Assembly: GCF_027857615.1 (NCBI RefSeq)
Contig: NZ_JAQIFT010000068.1
Coordinates: forward strand, 1-64,000
Direction: 5' to 3'
Length of the DNA stretch: 64,000 nt
DNA from: Holtiella tumoricola
Lineage (GTDB): Bacteria; Bacillota; Clostridia; Lachnospirales; Cellulosilyticaceae
The stretch's first letter is position 1. The number at the start of each line of letters is the position of its first letter. Of the stretch, positions 14,858-23,315 are shown piece by piece. Both the position numbers and the translations under genes were made by a program. The notes under the pieces were generated by a model. The model was given only the letters and a program-made list of their open reading frames with translations. It was not told where the DNA came from and made no database searches.

Positions 14858-15403
14858 TTAATTAGCTACTTTTACCATACTGTAGCGAATAACTTTTTCT
14901 TTATATAAATAACCTTTTTGAAGTTCTTCAGCAACGATATTTTCACCTAAACTATCATCTTCTATGTGTAAAACTGCATTATGATAATCTGGATTAAATG
15001 TTTCACCTGCTGCTTCAATTGGTGTTACATGTAACTTTTCAAGTGAACTTATAAGTTGTTTATAAATCATAGATACGCCCTCATAGAAAGATTTATCTTC
15101 ACTTTCTTGTTTAAGCGCACGTTCTAAATTATCAACTGTACCTAAAAGTTCTGTAAGTGTAGAGCTTACTGCTAAGTCATAAATATTTTGTTTTTCTTTT
15201 TCTGTACGTTTGCGGTAGTTATCAAACTCTGCCATTAGTCTTTGGAGTCTTTCTAAGTTTTCATCCGCTTTTGGTTTTTCTTCTGTTTCTTCTACAACTT
15301 CCCCTTCACAAGTGCCAGTAGTTTCTTCAACTACATTTTCTTCGTTTGTTGTTTCTACTGTTTCATCTTGCATAGTGGATGTTTGCATTTCTTTATCTTC
15401 CAT
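14858..15403 (-). CDS. grpE: Nucleotide exchange factor GrpE
   Basis: 181 residues: a very acidic, Glu/Thr-rich disordered N-terminal third, a long coiled-coil helix (Arg-Leu-Met-Ala-Glu-Phe-Asp-Asn-Tyr-Arg-Lys-Arg), then the C-terminal beta-domain with Gly-Glu-Thr-Phe-Asn-Pro and a Gly-Tyr-Leu-Tyr motif. It releases ADP from DnaK. Encoded between hrcA and dnaK; GGATG precedes ATG 15403. Confidence 0.96.
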   Translation of the reverse strand: MEDKEMQTSTMQDETVETTNEENVVEETTGTCEGEVVEETEEKPKADENLERLQRLMAEFDNYRKRTEKEKQNIYDLAVSSTLTELLGTVDNLERALKQESEDKSFYEGVSMIYKQLISSLEKLHVTPIEAAGETFNPDYHNAVLHIEDDSLGENIVAEELQKGYLYKEKVIRYSMVKVAN

Positions 15404-15424
15404 GAATCAGCATCCTTTCTCTCT

Positions 15425-16456
15425 CTACTCTTTTGCTTCAATGAGCATATTTTGAATATGGTAAGAAATATGATCAAGTAATGATACAACCTGCCCATAG
15501 TTCATACGCTTTGGACCAATAATACCTATTGTTCCTAAGTTATACTCACCTATATCATAGCTTGTTGTAATAACACTACATTCACTCATAGGTTCTAGGC
15601 CATTTTCCTCACCAATACTAATACTGACTTCTTTTGTTGGTTTAGCTTTTAACATCTTTACAAGATATGGTTTTTGTTCAAGCACTTCTAGAAGTTTTTT
15701 AGCCTTTTCAATGTCATTAAACTCTTGGAAGCTTAAAATATTCGTCATACCTCTTGTAAAAATGTTTGGTACATCTTCCATTTCTAATGTATCAATAATG
15801 GCATTCATTAAATCAACTGAGATATCTTTATAGCCAAACATACGCTCTTCTAGGATGCGTAGTTTATCAACACTTAGTTCATCTAGTGAAGTACCAATTA
15901 AGCTCTCATTAATAATATTTGTTAAGATACCGCAAAGTGAATAATCTATTAACTTCTTAGTACGAATAACATAATGTCTAACAATGTTTGTGTCGGTTAC
16001 AACAACGAGTGCAACACTTCTGTCATCTACGGGTACCAACTGCAGATGTTTAATCTTTGTTTGGTTAATCGTTGGTGGGGAAGCAATAGTTGCATAGTGT
16101 GTAACTGCCGAAATAAGCTTCGCAGTTTCCTCTAATAATTTGTCTATCTTGTCAAACTTATTATTGATCACCTCTGCAATAAATTGTTGTACATCAGGTG
16201 CAATATCAGGACACTGCATTAAATTATCTACATAAAGTCTGTAGCCCTTGTCTGAAGGTATACGCCCAGCGGAAGTATGTGGTTGCATGATTAAGCCTAA
16301 ATCTTCAAGATCGGCCATATCATTACGAATCGTTGCAGAACTTACACCTAAGTCATATTTCTTAGATATGGTTCTAGAACCTACTGGATCCCCTGTTTGT
16401 ATATAATCATGAACAATGGCTTCAAGAATCTTTCGCTTTCTTTCATTTATATCCAT
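15425..16456 (-). CDS. hrcA: Heat-inducible transcription repressor HrcA
   Basis: N-terminal winged helix (Arg-Lys-Ile-Leu-Glu-Ala-Ile-Val at residue 8 on; Gly-Ser-Arg-Thr-Ile-Ser and Ser-Ala-Thr-Ile-Arg-Asn-Asp-Met motifs), then GAF-like and dimerisation domains. It binds CIRCE and represses its own operon until GroEL titration during heat stress. I place the start at ATG 16456, which has AGGAAGTGAT upstream; a longer frame would begin with GTG inside CIRCE. First gene of the chaperone operon. Confidence 0.96.
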   Translation of the reverse strand: MDINERKRKILEAIVHDYIQTGDPVGSRTISKKYDLGVSSATIRNDMADLEDLGLIMQPHTSAGRIPSDKGYRLYVDNLMQCPDIAPDVQQFIAEVINNKFDKIDKLLEETAKLISAVTHYATIASPPTINQTKIKHLQLVPVDDRSVALVVVTDTNIVRHYVIRTKKLIDYSLCGILTNIINESLIGTSLDELSVDKLRILEERMFGYKDISVDLMNAIIDTLEMEDVPNIFTRGMTNILSFQEFNDIEKAKKLLEVLEQKPYLVKMLKAKPTKEVSISIGEENGLEPMSECSVITTSYDIGEYNLGTIGIIGPKRMNYGQVVSLLDHISYHIQNMLIEAKE

Positions 16457-16478
16457 GATATCACTTCCTTTTGCATTG

Positions 16479-16505
16479 TTAGCACTCACTAAACTTGAGT
16501 GCTAA
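16479..16505. promoter_or_regulatory. CIRCE operator
   Basis: Perfect TTAGCACTC - 9 bp - GAGTGCTAA inverted repeat, the HrcA binding site, in the hrcA 5' region between the -10 box and the ribosome-binding site. Confidence 0.98.
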
Positions 16506-16515
16506 CTATAGATTT

Positions 16516-16544
16516 AAGATATCACTCTTTAGGTGATATGTCAA
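16516..16544 (-). promoter_or_regulatory. Sigma-A promoter of the hrcA-grpE-dnaK-dnaJ operon
   Basis: TTGACA (16544-16539) and TATCTT (16521-16516) on the minus strand with a 17-bp spacer. The predicted start of transcription falls just before CIRCE, so bound HrcA would block initiation. An 8-base repeat (ATATCACT/AGTGATAT-like) overlaps the -10 region. Confidence 0.85.
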
Positions 16545-16602
16545 TAAGATTCTTTAAACATATTTTGAACAATTTGATAACGTTTTTTGTATATAATATG
16601 CA

Positions 16603-17751
16603 CTACTCTACTTCTTCATCTAATAGGAATGAGGCGAAGATTTGATTGGATATATCTTTACCTTGTTCTGTTAAATAAAGTCTATCGTTATTATGAACCA
16701 ATAGTCCTTTCTTCATCCATTCATCCAGCTGTTTCCCATAGATATCAAAAATTGAATACTTAAAGCGTTGCTGGAATTCTTGTGTACTTATTCCTACACA
16801 TAGTCTTAATCCTAAAAACATAAATTCTTCCATAGCCATTTTTTTTGTAATCTTTTCTCTTGCAACAATAATTTTATTTGTGTCACCTTGTGCAGCTAGA
16901 TAATCTTTAAAGTCTGTTGTATTACTAAATCTCTCGTGCATCATATAACTATGGGCACCTAGTCCAATACCTAAATAGGGTTCACAATTCCAATAAACTT
17001 TATTATGCTCACATTCATAACCAGCTTTTGACCAGTTTGAAAGTTCGTATTGATGATACCCCTTCTCTTTTAAATAACCTTTTACATATTCATAGAAGCT
17101 TCTGTCTAATTCTTCTTCTACTTCTTTTAAAGTACCTTGTTCATAACGATCACCAAATACAGTTCCGTCTTCTATGATAAGTGAATAGGCTGATAAATGT
17201 GGTAATCCAAGATTAACCACTTTTTGTAGGGTTTCTTTCCAATTTTCTAATGTTTGATCTGGTAAGCTAAACATAATATCTGTATTCAGATTAGTAATCC
17301 CTACCTTTTTCAACCTTTCAATACTTTGCTCCCACTCTTCATAAGTATGAATACGCCCTATACTCTTTAATAAGTTATTTTGTGCAGCTTGTAGTCCTAA
17401 GCTTACACGATTCACACCATGCTTTTTAAATACATGAGCATGCTCTTCTAATATAGTTCCTGGATTAGCCTCTATTGTCCACTCAACATCTTCTTCTAAT
17501 ATAAAATGCTTACGTAGGGCTTCACACAATTTGTCTAATAAAAAAGGTGAAAGTACCGTTGGGGTACCTCCACCTATAAATAGACTTTTTATTGTGTGTA
17601 CACCCGCAAAATCTTTACCGTAATTTGCAATCTCTGCTATCAACGCTGTAATATACTCTTCTTCTTTCTCACGTTTTGGGAAAGATAAAAAGTCACAGTA
17701 ATAGCATTTAGAATGGCAAAAAGGTATGTGTACATACAATCCTATTTTCAT
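16603..17751 (-). CDS. hemW: Radical SAM heme chaperone HemW
   Basis: 382 residues, with the radical-SAM cluster motif Cys-x-x-x-Cys-x-x-Cys in His-Ile-Pro-Phe-Cys-His-Ser-Lys-Cys-Tyr-Tyr-Cys-Asp-Phe near the N-terminus, Gly-Gly-Gly-Thr-Pro at about residue 65, and the C-terminal HemN-like wHTH region. This family was long called coproporphyrinogen oxidase HemN, but members with this motif are heme-trafficking HemW proteins. The order lepA-hemW-hrcA is conserved in Firmicutes. Confidence 0.93.
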   Translation of the reverse strand: MKIGLYVHIPFCHSKCYYCDFLSFPKREKEEEYITALIAEIANYGKDFAGVHTIKSLFIGGGTPTVLSPFLLDKLCEALRKHFILEEDVEWTIEANPGTILEEHAHVFKKHGVNRVSLGLQAAQNNLLKSIGRIHTYEEWEQSIERLKKVGITNLNTDIMFSLPDQTLENWKETLQKVVNLGLPHLSAYSLIIEDGTVFGDRYEQGTLKEVEEELDRSFYEYVKGYLKEKGYHQYELSNWSKAGYECEHNKVYWNCEPYLGIGLGAHSYMMHERFSNTTDFKDYLAAQGDTNKIIVAREKITKKMAMEEFMFLGLRLCVGISTQEFQQRFKYSIFDIYGKQLDEWMKKGLLVHNNDRLYLTEQGKDISNQIFASFLLDEEVE

Positions 17752-17760
17752 AGTCGTCCT

Positions 17761-19572
17761 CTATTCGTCTAATTTTAAAACGCTCATGAACGCTGCTTGT
17801 GGTACTTCTACGTTACCAACTTGGCGCATACGTTTCTTACCTTCTTTTTGTTTCTCTAGTAGTTTACGTTTACGTGAAATATCTCCACCATAACATTTAG
17901 CAAGTACGTCTTTACGCATCGCACTAATTGTTTCTCTGGCAATAACTTTATTTCCAATTGCAGCTTGGATAGGAATTTCAAATAAATGTTTTGGAATTTC
18001 TTTTTTAAGTTTTTCTACAATCTTTCTCCCTTTTTCAACGGCATTAGATTCATGCACAATAAGAGAAAGGGCATCCACCATTTCTTTATTTACAAGAATA
18101 TCAAGTTTTACAAGCTTAGATTCTGTATAACCTGAGAGTTCATAATCAAATGATGCATAACCGCGTGTTCTTGATTTAAGTGCATCAAAGAAGTCATAAA
18201 TAATTTCATTAAGCGGGAGCTCATAAGTGAGTACTGCGCGCGTTGCTTCTAAATATTCCATACCATGGTAAATACCACGTCTTTCTTGGCAAAGGTCCAT
18301 AACAGCCCCTACATAATCTGAAGGTACAATAACTTGTGCTTTTACCATCGGTTCTTCCATATGCTTAATGTTAGATGGGTCTGGTAAGTTAGATGGATTA
18401 GAAAGCTCAAGCTTTTCACCATTTGTTTTGTAAACGTGATAAATAACGTTAGGCGCTGTTGTAACAAGATCTAAGTTATATTCACGTTCAAGACGCTCTT
18501 GAATAATCTCCATATGGAGTAATCCTAAGAAACCACATCTAAATCCAAATCCTAAAGCAATTGAAGTTTCAGGTTCAAATACAAGTGCTGCATCATTAAG
18601 TTGAAGCTTTTCTAAACTATCACGAAGGTCACCGTATTTTGCACCATCTGCTGGATAAAGACCACAGTATACCATTGGATTAACTTTTTTGTATCCTGGT
18701 AATGCTTCAGTTGCTGGATGAAGCGCATCTGTTACTGTATCTCCTACGCTTGTATCTGTTACATTTTTAATACTTGCTGTAATATATCCTACTTCACCTG
18801 GTTTTAAATCATCCATAGGACGGAAAACACCTGCTCCAAATGTACCTACTTCTACAACATCAAACTCCGCTTTTGTTGCCATCATACGAATTTTCATGCC
18901 TTTTTTCACAGTGCCTTCTTTAACTCTACAGAAGATAATAACCCCTTTGTATGGGTCATATAATGAATCAAAGATAAGTGCTTGTAATGGTGCTTCTGGA
19001 TCACCTACTGGATGTGGTACCTTGGCAACGATTTGTTCAAGTACATCTTCAATATTAATACCATTTTTAGCTGAAATAAGTGGTGCATCGTGTGCTTCTA
19101 ATCCAATAATATCTTCAATTTGGTGTTTAACTGCGTCTGGATCTGCACTTGGTAAATCAATTTTATTAATAACAGGCATAATTTCAAGGTTATGATCAAG
19201 TGCTAAATAAACATTAGCCAATGTTTGAGCTTCTATCCCTTGGGCTGCATCCACAATAAGTACTGCACCTTCACATGCTGCTAAACTTCTTGAAACTTCA
19301 TAATTAAAGTCAACGTGTCCTGGAGTATCTATAAGGTTGAAGATATATTCTTCACCATCGTTAGCTTTATAAACAAGTCTTACTGCTTGAGACTTAATTG
19401 TAATCCCACGTTCACGTTCAAGATCCATGTTATCTAGAACTTGTGCTTGCATTTCCCTTTCTGTAAGGGTTCCTGTCATTTGTATAATTCTGTCGGCAAG
19501 AGTACTCTTACCATGGTCAATATGTGCTATAATACAAAAATTTCTAATTTTTTCTTGTCTTGAAAGAGACAT
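17761..19572 (-). CDS. lepA: Elongation factor 4 (LepA)
   Basis: 603-residue translational GTPase: G1 His-Ile-Asp-His-Gly-Lys-Ser-Thr, G3 Asp-Thr-Pro-Gly-His, G4 Asn-Lys-Ile-Asp, EF-G-like domains II, III and V, and the LepA-specific C-terminal domain with Arg-Lys-Arg-Lys-Leu-Leu-Glu-Lys-Gln. It acts on stalled or mistranslocated ribosomes and in 30S biogenesis. ATG 19572 is preceded by AAGGAGGA. It sits 9 bp before hemW, so the two are probably co-transcribed. Confidence 0.97.
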   Translation of the reverse strand: MSLSRQEKIRNFCIIAHIDHGKSTLADRIIQMTGTLTEREMQAQVLDNMDLERERGITIKSQAVRLVYKANDGEEYIFNLIDTPGHVDFNYEVSRSLAACEGAVLIVDAAQGIEAQTLANVYLALDHNLEIMPVINKIDLPSADPDAVKHQIEDIIGLEAHDAPLISAKNGINIEDVLEQIVAKVPHPVGDPEAPLQALIFDSLYDPYKGVIIFCRVKEGTVKKGMKIRMMATKAEFDVVEVGTFGAGVFRPMDDLKPGEVGYITASIKNVTDTSVGDTVTDALHPATEALPGYKKVNPMVYCGLYPADGAKYGDLRDSLEKLQLNDAALVFEPETSIALGFGFRCGFLGLLHMEIIQERLEREYNLDLVTTAPNVIYHVYKTNGEKLELSNPSNLPDPSNIKHMEEPMVKAQVIVPSDYVGAVMDLCQERRGIYHGMEYLEATRAVLTYELPLNEIIYDFFDALKSRTRGYASFDYELSGYTESKLVKLDILVNKEMVDALSLIVHESNAVEKGRKIVEKLKKEIPKHLFEIPIQAAIGNKVIARETISAMRKDVLAKCYGGDISRKRKLLEKQKEGKKRMRQVGNVEVPQAAFMSVLKLDE

Positions 19573-19639
19573 ATTGCTCCTCCTTATTATTTTCTCTAGT
19601 ATTGATTCGTTTTATTATAGCATACCCTATTTAGGTCTA

Positions 19640-20809
19640 TCAATCTTTTTCAAGTACCTTTGCTAATATGGTTGCAATAGGTTCTGCTGTTCTTACCGCT
19701 TCTTCACTGGTATCATTTTGTGAACCAATTTCAACAAGAAGTGACATAGGTTTCATATGTAAGCTGTAACGATAAGCCTTTAAATAGACTTTCCGCATAA
19801 GTTCTGGATAGTATTTCATCCCTTCAATCTGCGCTTGTAAAGAGAATGCTAAGTTATCTTCAAGATTAGGATTAGTAAGGGTTTTCATAGGAATATTTTC
19901 ACCGTCTTGGTTCTTGAGCATTGTAAGCCCATTAACAAACATAATTTTACAAGCCTCTTCACCATTGAGATCTCCTACAACTTTGCCTGTACCTGCCACA
20001 CCATCACGATGCAAGTCAATACATACCTGTATAGATGGGTTTTCATCTAAAATGCCTTGTATAACTGTCTCCATTCTTTCATAACACCCATTTGTGTCCT
20101 CACTTGTATCATTGATATAAAAATGGTCTGTCACATGAAGTGTTTCAATACCATATTTATTTTCTAAAATATTTTCTATTTCACTACCTACTGCTAAAAT
20201 ACCAGGATCACTCTTATCTTCATCTGCGAAACGCTCTTTCGCATGGGTATGGAAAATAAGTACCTTTGGCCCTTCTATAGACTCATCTAATCTAAATTCC
20301 TTTTTAGCAAGTGCTTCAAAATCCCATTCTGATAACATGTTGGCATCAATAGTTAATTCATCATGATCTCCTGTATAAATTTTACTGAGTAAGTAGTTTG
20401 GATCATTTAATTTGTTTAAATCAATTTCAGCCTTAACAGGTGTTGGTAAATTTGGCTGATAAACATTATCTTTTTCTAAAGATATCATTTCCTCTTCTTC
20501 TGGTATTTTAAAATATCCAGTAAGCTCTGATACTTCCGTAAAATGATCTATAAATTCACTATAGGGAAGTGTTTGAGTAAGTAACCTTAAAGGTTCCCAG
20601 TCAAACTGAAAACTCGGCTTTTCATACCATTCACTTCCCTCAGTTGTACTATATGCAAAGGGCATCGTTAAACACGTAATCAAAAAGGGTGTTTGATGAC
20701 CAGGCATTTTATTAAAATGCTGATAAATATTATAACTCACAACAAGTCCTATCCCTACTAATACCAAATAAATTTTCATTTGCTTGGTTAAGGGTTTTAA
20801 CTTTTGCAT
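19640..20809 (-). CDS. spoIIP: Stage II sporulation protein P (cell-wall amidase)
   Basis: 389 residues with one N-terminal membrane helix (about 12-28) and a C-terminal amidase_3-like catalytic region. Zinc-binding and catalytic motifs include Phe-His-Thr-His near residue 188, Asp-Leu-His-Arg-Asp, and a late Leu-Val-Glu-Ile-Gly. SpoIIP works with SpoIID and SpoIIM to remodel septal peptidoglycan and drive engulfment. It follows gpr by about 60 bp, the same pair as in B. subtilis, and supports an endospore-forming host. Confidence 0.93.
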   Translation of the reverse strand: MQKLKPLTKQMKIYLVLVGIGLVVSYNIYQHFNKMPGHQTPFLITCLTMPFAYSTTEGSEWYEKPSFQFDWEPLRLLTQTLPYSEFIDHFTEVSELTGYFKIPEEEEMISLEKDNVYQPNLPTPVKAEIDLNKLNDPNYLLSKIYTGDHDELTIDANMLSEWDFEALAKKEFRLDESIEGPKVLIFHTHAKERFADEDKSDPGILAVGSEIENILENKYGIETLHVTDHFYINDTSEDTNGCYERMETVIQGILDENPSIQVCIDLHRDGVAGTGKVVGDLNGEEACKIMFVNGLTMLKNQDGENIPMKTLTNPNLEDNLAFSLQAQIEGMKYYPELMRKVYLKAYRYSLHMKPMSLLVEIGSQNDTSEEAVRTAEPIATILAKVLEKD

Positions 20810-20869
20810 GCTTCTCCCCCTTTACAGCCTGTCTCTCACTATTGTATTAAATACCCCCCTTGTTTATGA

Positions 20870-21868
20870 CTAATTTGAGTATTTATTAATGTCATCTAAT
20901 CCAATACCTGGATGTACCGCAATGTTGATACTATTAAAAATAATTTCACTTAAATAAACCATAATCTCATCGATATCTTTTGCTGTAACAAAAAGATTTC
21001 CCAGCTTTGGTTCTAAAATCTCCTTAATCATAACGTATTTTTCTTCTTCACTTACTTGTTGTAACATTTGATAAAAAGCATGATTGGGTGCATTCTCAAG
21101 CATAGATTCAATAAGATGTTCAAATGTATCATTAACAAGTGTTGCTGTATCAATCACTGTTGGTACACCAATGGCAATAACAGGACATCCCATTGTTTCT
21201 TCATTAAGTTGTTTACGTCTATTACCAATACCTGCTCCTGGAGAAATGCCTGTATCACTCATTTGAATGGTTGCATTAATACGCTCTGGACTTCTTGCTG
21301 CAAGCGCATCTATAGCAATAATACAATCTGGCTTTGTATTTTCTACAACACCTTGTATAATTTCGCTTGTCTCAATGCCTGTAAGTCCCATAACTCCTGG
21401 TGTTAAACTACTTACTACATTAATTGATTCATCTATTGCATCTGGTGCATGCTCTTTTAAGTGTCTTGTTACAAGTACTTTACCAGATACATCTGGGCCT
21501 AATCTGTCAGGAGTCGCATAGCGGTTCCCAAGCCCTACAACCAACACATTTAATTTTTCTTTTTTAGGTAATAATTTTTGAAGTTGTGTAGATACTACAT
21601 TAATAATTTCACGATGCGCATCTGGATCATTCTCTTTCATCATAGGGGATTCTATTGTGATATAATGTCCTATAGGTTTTCCCATTGCTTTAACACCTTG
21701 TTCATTTATGATTTCAATAGAGGTTGTTGTAATTGGATATTCTTGGTTTTTTTCTGTTTGAATATCGATACCTTCTATTGTTTGAGTTTGACTCTGTGCT
21801 TGCAAAGTTGCCCCAATTTCCAAGGCTAAGTCGGTACGTGGTGTCCATGTGGTTTCTGTTTTTATCAT
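20870..21868 (-). CDS. gpr: Germination (spore) protease GPR
   Basis: 332 residues of the A25 peptidase family: Asp-Leu-Ala-Leu-Glu near the N-terminus, matching the proteolytic activation site, a Gly-Leu-Gly-Asn-Arg motif and a conserved Ile-Gly-Val-Pro-Thr-Val-Ile-Asp-Thr-Ala. It degrades the small acid-soluble DNA-protecting proteins during germination. The gene is divergent from rpsT, as in B. subtilis. ATG 21868 follows GGATGAT. No clear sigma-G promoter could be picked by eye in the 157-bp gap. Confidence 0.94.
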   Translation of the reverse strand: MIKTETTWTPRTDLALEIGATLQAQSQTQTIEGIDIQTEKNQEYPITTTSIEIINEQGVKAMGKPIGHYITIESPMMKENDPDAHREIINVVSTQLQKLLPKKEKLNVLVVGLGNRYATPDRLGPDVSGKVLVTRHLKEHAPDAIDESINVVSSLTPGVMGLTGIETSEIIQGVVENTKPDCIIAIDALAARSPERINATIQMSDTGISPGAGIGNRRKQLNEETMGCPVIAIGVPTVIDTATLVNDTFEHLIESMLENAPNHAFYQMLQQVSEEEKYVMIKEILEPKLGNLFVTAKDIDEIMVYLSEIIFNSINIAVHPGIGLDDINKYSN

Positions 21869-21929
21869 TACCTATCATCCTTCCATAGTTACTGAAAACT
21901 ATTTTTACCATAAATTTAAAGACTATACA

Positions 21930-21958
21930 TTGACTTGTCCTTGGACATACTATATAAT
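21930..21958 (+). promoter_or_regulatory. Sigma-A promoter of rpsT
   Basis: TTGACT (21930-21935) and TATAAT (21953-21958) with a 17-bp spacer. The 5' leader that follows contains TCCAT (21996-22000) able to pair with ATGGA (22010-22014), overlapping the GGAGGT ribosome-binding site, a possible small autoregulatory hairpin. Confidence 0.85.
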
Positions 21959-22025
21959 GTAATATGATTAACCGTTCATAATTCCCCAAACCGTGTCCAT
22001 AGAATATGAATGGAGGTGCCATACC

Positions 22026-22289
22026 ATGGCAAACATTAAATCAGCAAAAAAACGTATCAAAGTAATCGCAACTAAAACAGCACGTAATCGTGCACTTAAT
22101 TCAGCAGTTAAAACTTACATGAAAAAAGTTGTAGCTGCAGTAAACGCTAACGACAAAACTTTAGCTGAAGCTAACTTAAAAGTAGCTGTAAAAGCTATCG
22201 ACAAAGCTGCTGCAAAAGGTTTATACCATGCAAAAACAGCTGGTCGTAAAAAATCAACTTTAGCTCGTTTAGTTAACAAAATGGCGTAA
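22026..22289 (+). CDS. rpsT: 30S ribosomal protein S20
   Basis: 87 residues, Lys/Ala-rich and fully helical, starting Ala-Asn-Ile-Lys-Ser-Ala-Lys-Lys-Arg and carrying the S20 motif Lys-Thr-Ala-x-Arg-Asn-Arg-Ala. It binds 16S rRNA early in 30S assembly. ATG 22026 has GGAGGT eight bases upstream; an upstream in-frame start at 21993 is not used by the family. Monocistronic and divergent from gpr. Confidence 0.97.
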   Translation: MANIKSAKKRIKVIATKTARNRALNSAVKTYMKKVVAAVNANDKTLAEANLKVAVKAIDKAAAKGLYHAKTAGRKKSTLARLVNKMA

Positions 22290-22302
22290 TTCTTGATACG
22301 CA

Positions 22303-22335
22303 AAAACTACTAGCCTACGGCTAGTAGTTTTTTTT
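22303..22335. terminator. Terminator between rpsT and holA
   Basis: Perfect 13-bp arms (22303-22315 and 22319-22331) with a 3-base loop and eight T on the plus strand; A-rich on the other flank, so it can serve both convergent genes. Confidence 0.92.
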
Positions 22336-22345
22336 ATTTATTCTC

Positions 22346-23314
22346 TTATTGATGGTTTAAAGTGATACACTTAATAATTAAAAATTCTACACACTTCACT
22401 TGTTCCATCTTCCCTGTTTTAATAGCTTCATCACTCTCAAGGCATAGTTCTAAAATATCTTGAAGATTTTTAAAGGTAAAGCGCTGTGCCTGCATACATA
22501 AATCCTGTGCAACATAATAAGGAATTCCTAATGTTTGTGCAATACTTTTTGGATTGGCATTATTCCTTTGAAGATACTTTACCTGTAAAAGCTGACGATA
22601 TTGTCTTCCTATTAAAACAAGTACACCTATTGGTGATTCTTTACTTTCAATAAGCTTATTATAAATCCCCAGTGCCATTTGTGTCTGATTTTGGCTTACT
22701 GCTTTTAAAAGCTCAAATACTCTTTGTTCTAGAGAAAAAATACATACATTATCTATTGCTTCTCTCGTAACCTTTCCATCACCTACATAGCTTGCAAGTT
22801 TATCTAATTCCACTAAAATGTGACTAACCTGCTTAGGTAAATTCATAGCTAAATATTTAATAAGCCCACTGTCAATATTAAGCCCACGCTCTTTACATGC
22901 ATTCCCTATAATTTTAACTAGTGCCTCATCATTAGGTGTATTCCCTTCTATTGCTGTAAAATCCTTTTGTATATATTTATAAAGGCTATTACGTTTATCT
23001 ACATCTTGCTCTACAAAGACAATAAGAGAATATTCAGGTTTAACCTTCAGCCAATCCAGTAATTTTTGTGTATCATCCTTTTTTCCTACTTTAAAATAAC
23101 CACTATTTTTAACAACAATTAATTTTTGCTCTGCAAAGAATGGCATAGTTTCACCAATATCAATAATATTTGCAACTTCTATATCTTTGCCTTCAAAGTA
23201 GCTATAATTCATTAAATCACTCTCATCTACTGTCTTAGCTTTTATGGCTTTTAAGGCTTCGTTTTTTACCCATTCATCTTCTCCATAAATAAGCGTAATC
23301 CCCTGTTTCTCCAC
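22346..23314 (-). CDS. holA: DNA polymerase III delta subunit
   Basis: 322 residues of the HolA family: an AAA-like N-terminal region with Ile-Tyr-Gly-Glu-Asp and Leu-Ile-Val-Val-Lys, a helical lid and a C-terminal collar domain with the Arg-Gln-Tyr-Arg-Gln-Leu-Leu motif. Delta opens the beta clamp within the clamp loader. It starts 1 bp after the comEC stop, the conserved comEC-holA arrangement, and converges on rpsT. Confidence 0.93.
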   Translation of the reverse strand: MEKQGITLIYGEDEWVKNEALKAIKAKTVDESDLMNYSYFEGKDIEVANIIDIGETMPFFAEQKLIVVKNSGYFKVGKKDDTQKLLDWLKVKPEYSLIVFVEQDVDKRNSLYKYIQKDFTAIEGNTPNDEALVKIIGNACKERGLNIDSGLIKYLAMNLPKQVSHILVELDKLASYVGDGKVTREAIDNVCIFSLEQRVFELLKAVSQNQTQMALGIYNKLIESKESPIGVLVLIGRQYRQLLQVKYLQRNNANPKSIAQTLGIPYYVAQDLCMQAQRFTFKNLQDILELCLESDEAIKTGKMEQVKCVEFLIIKCITLNHQ

Positions 23315-23315
23315 G

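Noticed and set aside
15425..16489. Longer hrcA frame starting inside CIRCE
   Set aside because: Would begin with GTG in the operator; the ATG at 16456 has a proper ribosome-binding site and the family start.
21714..22022. Minus-strand frame overlapping the gpr start and the rpsT promoter
   Set aside because: Wrong frame for GPR, no family match, and it runs through a clear promoter for rpsT.
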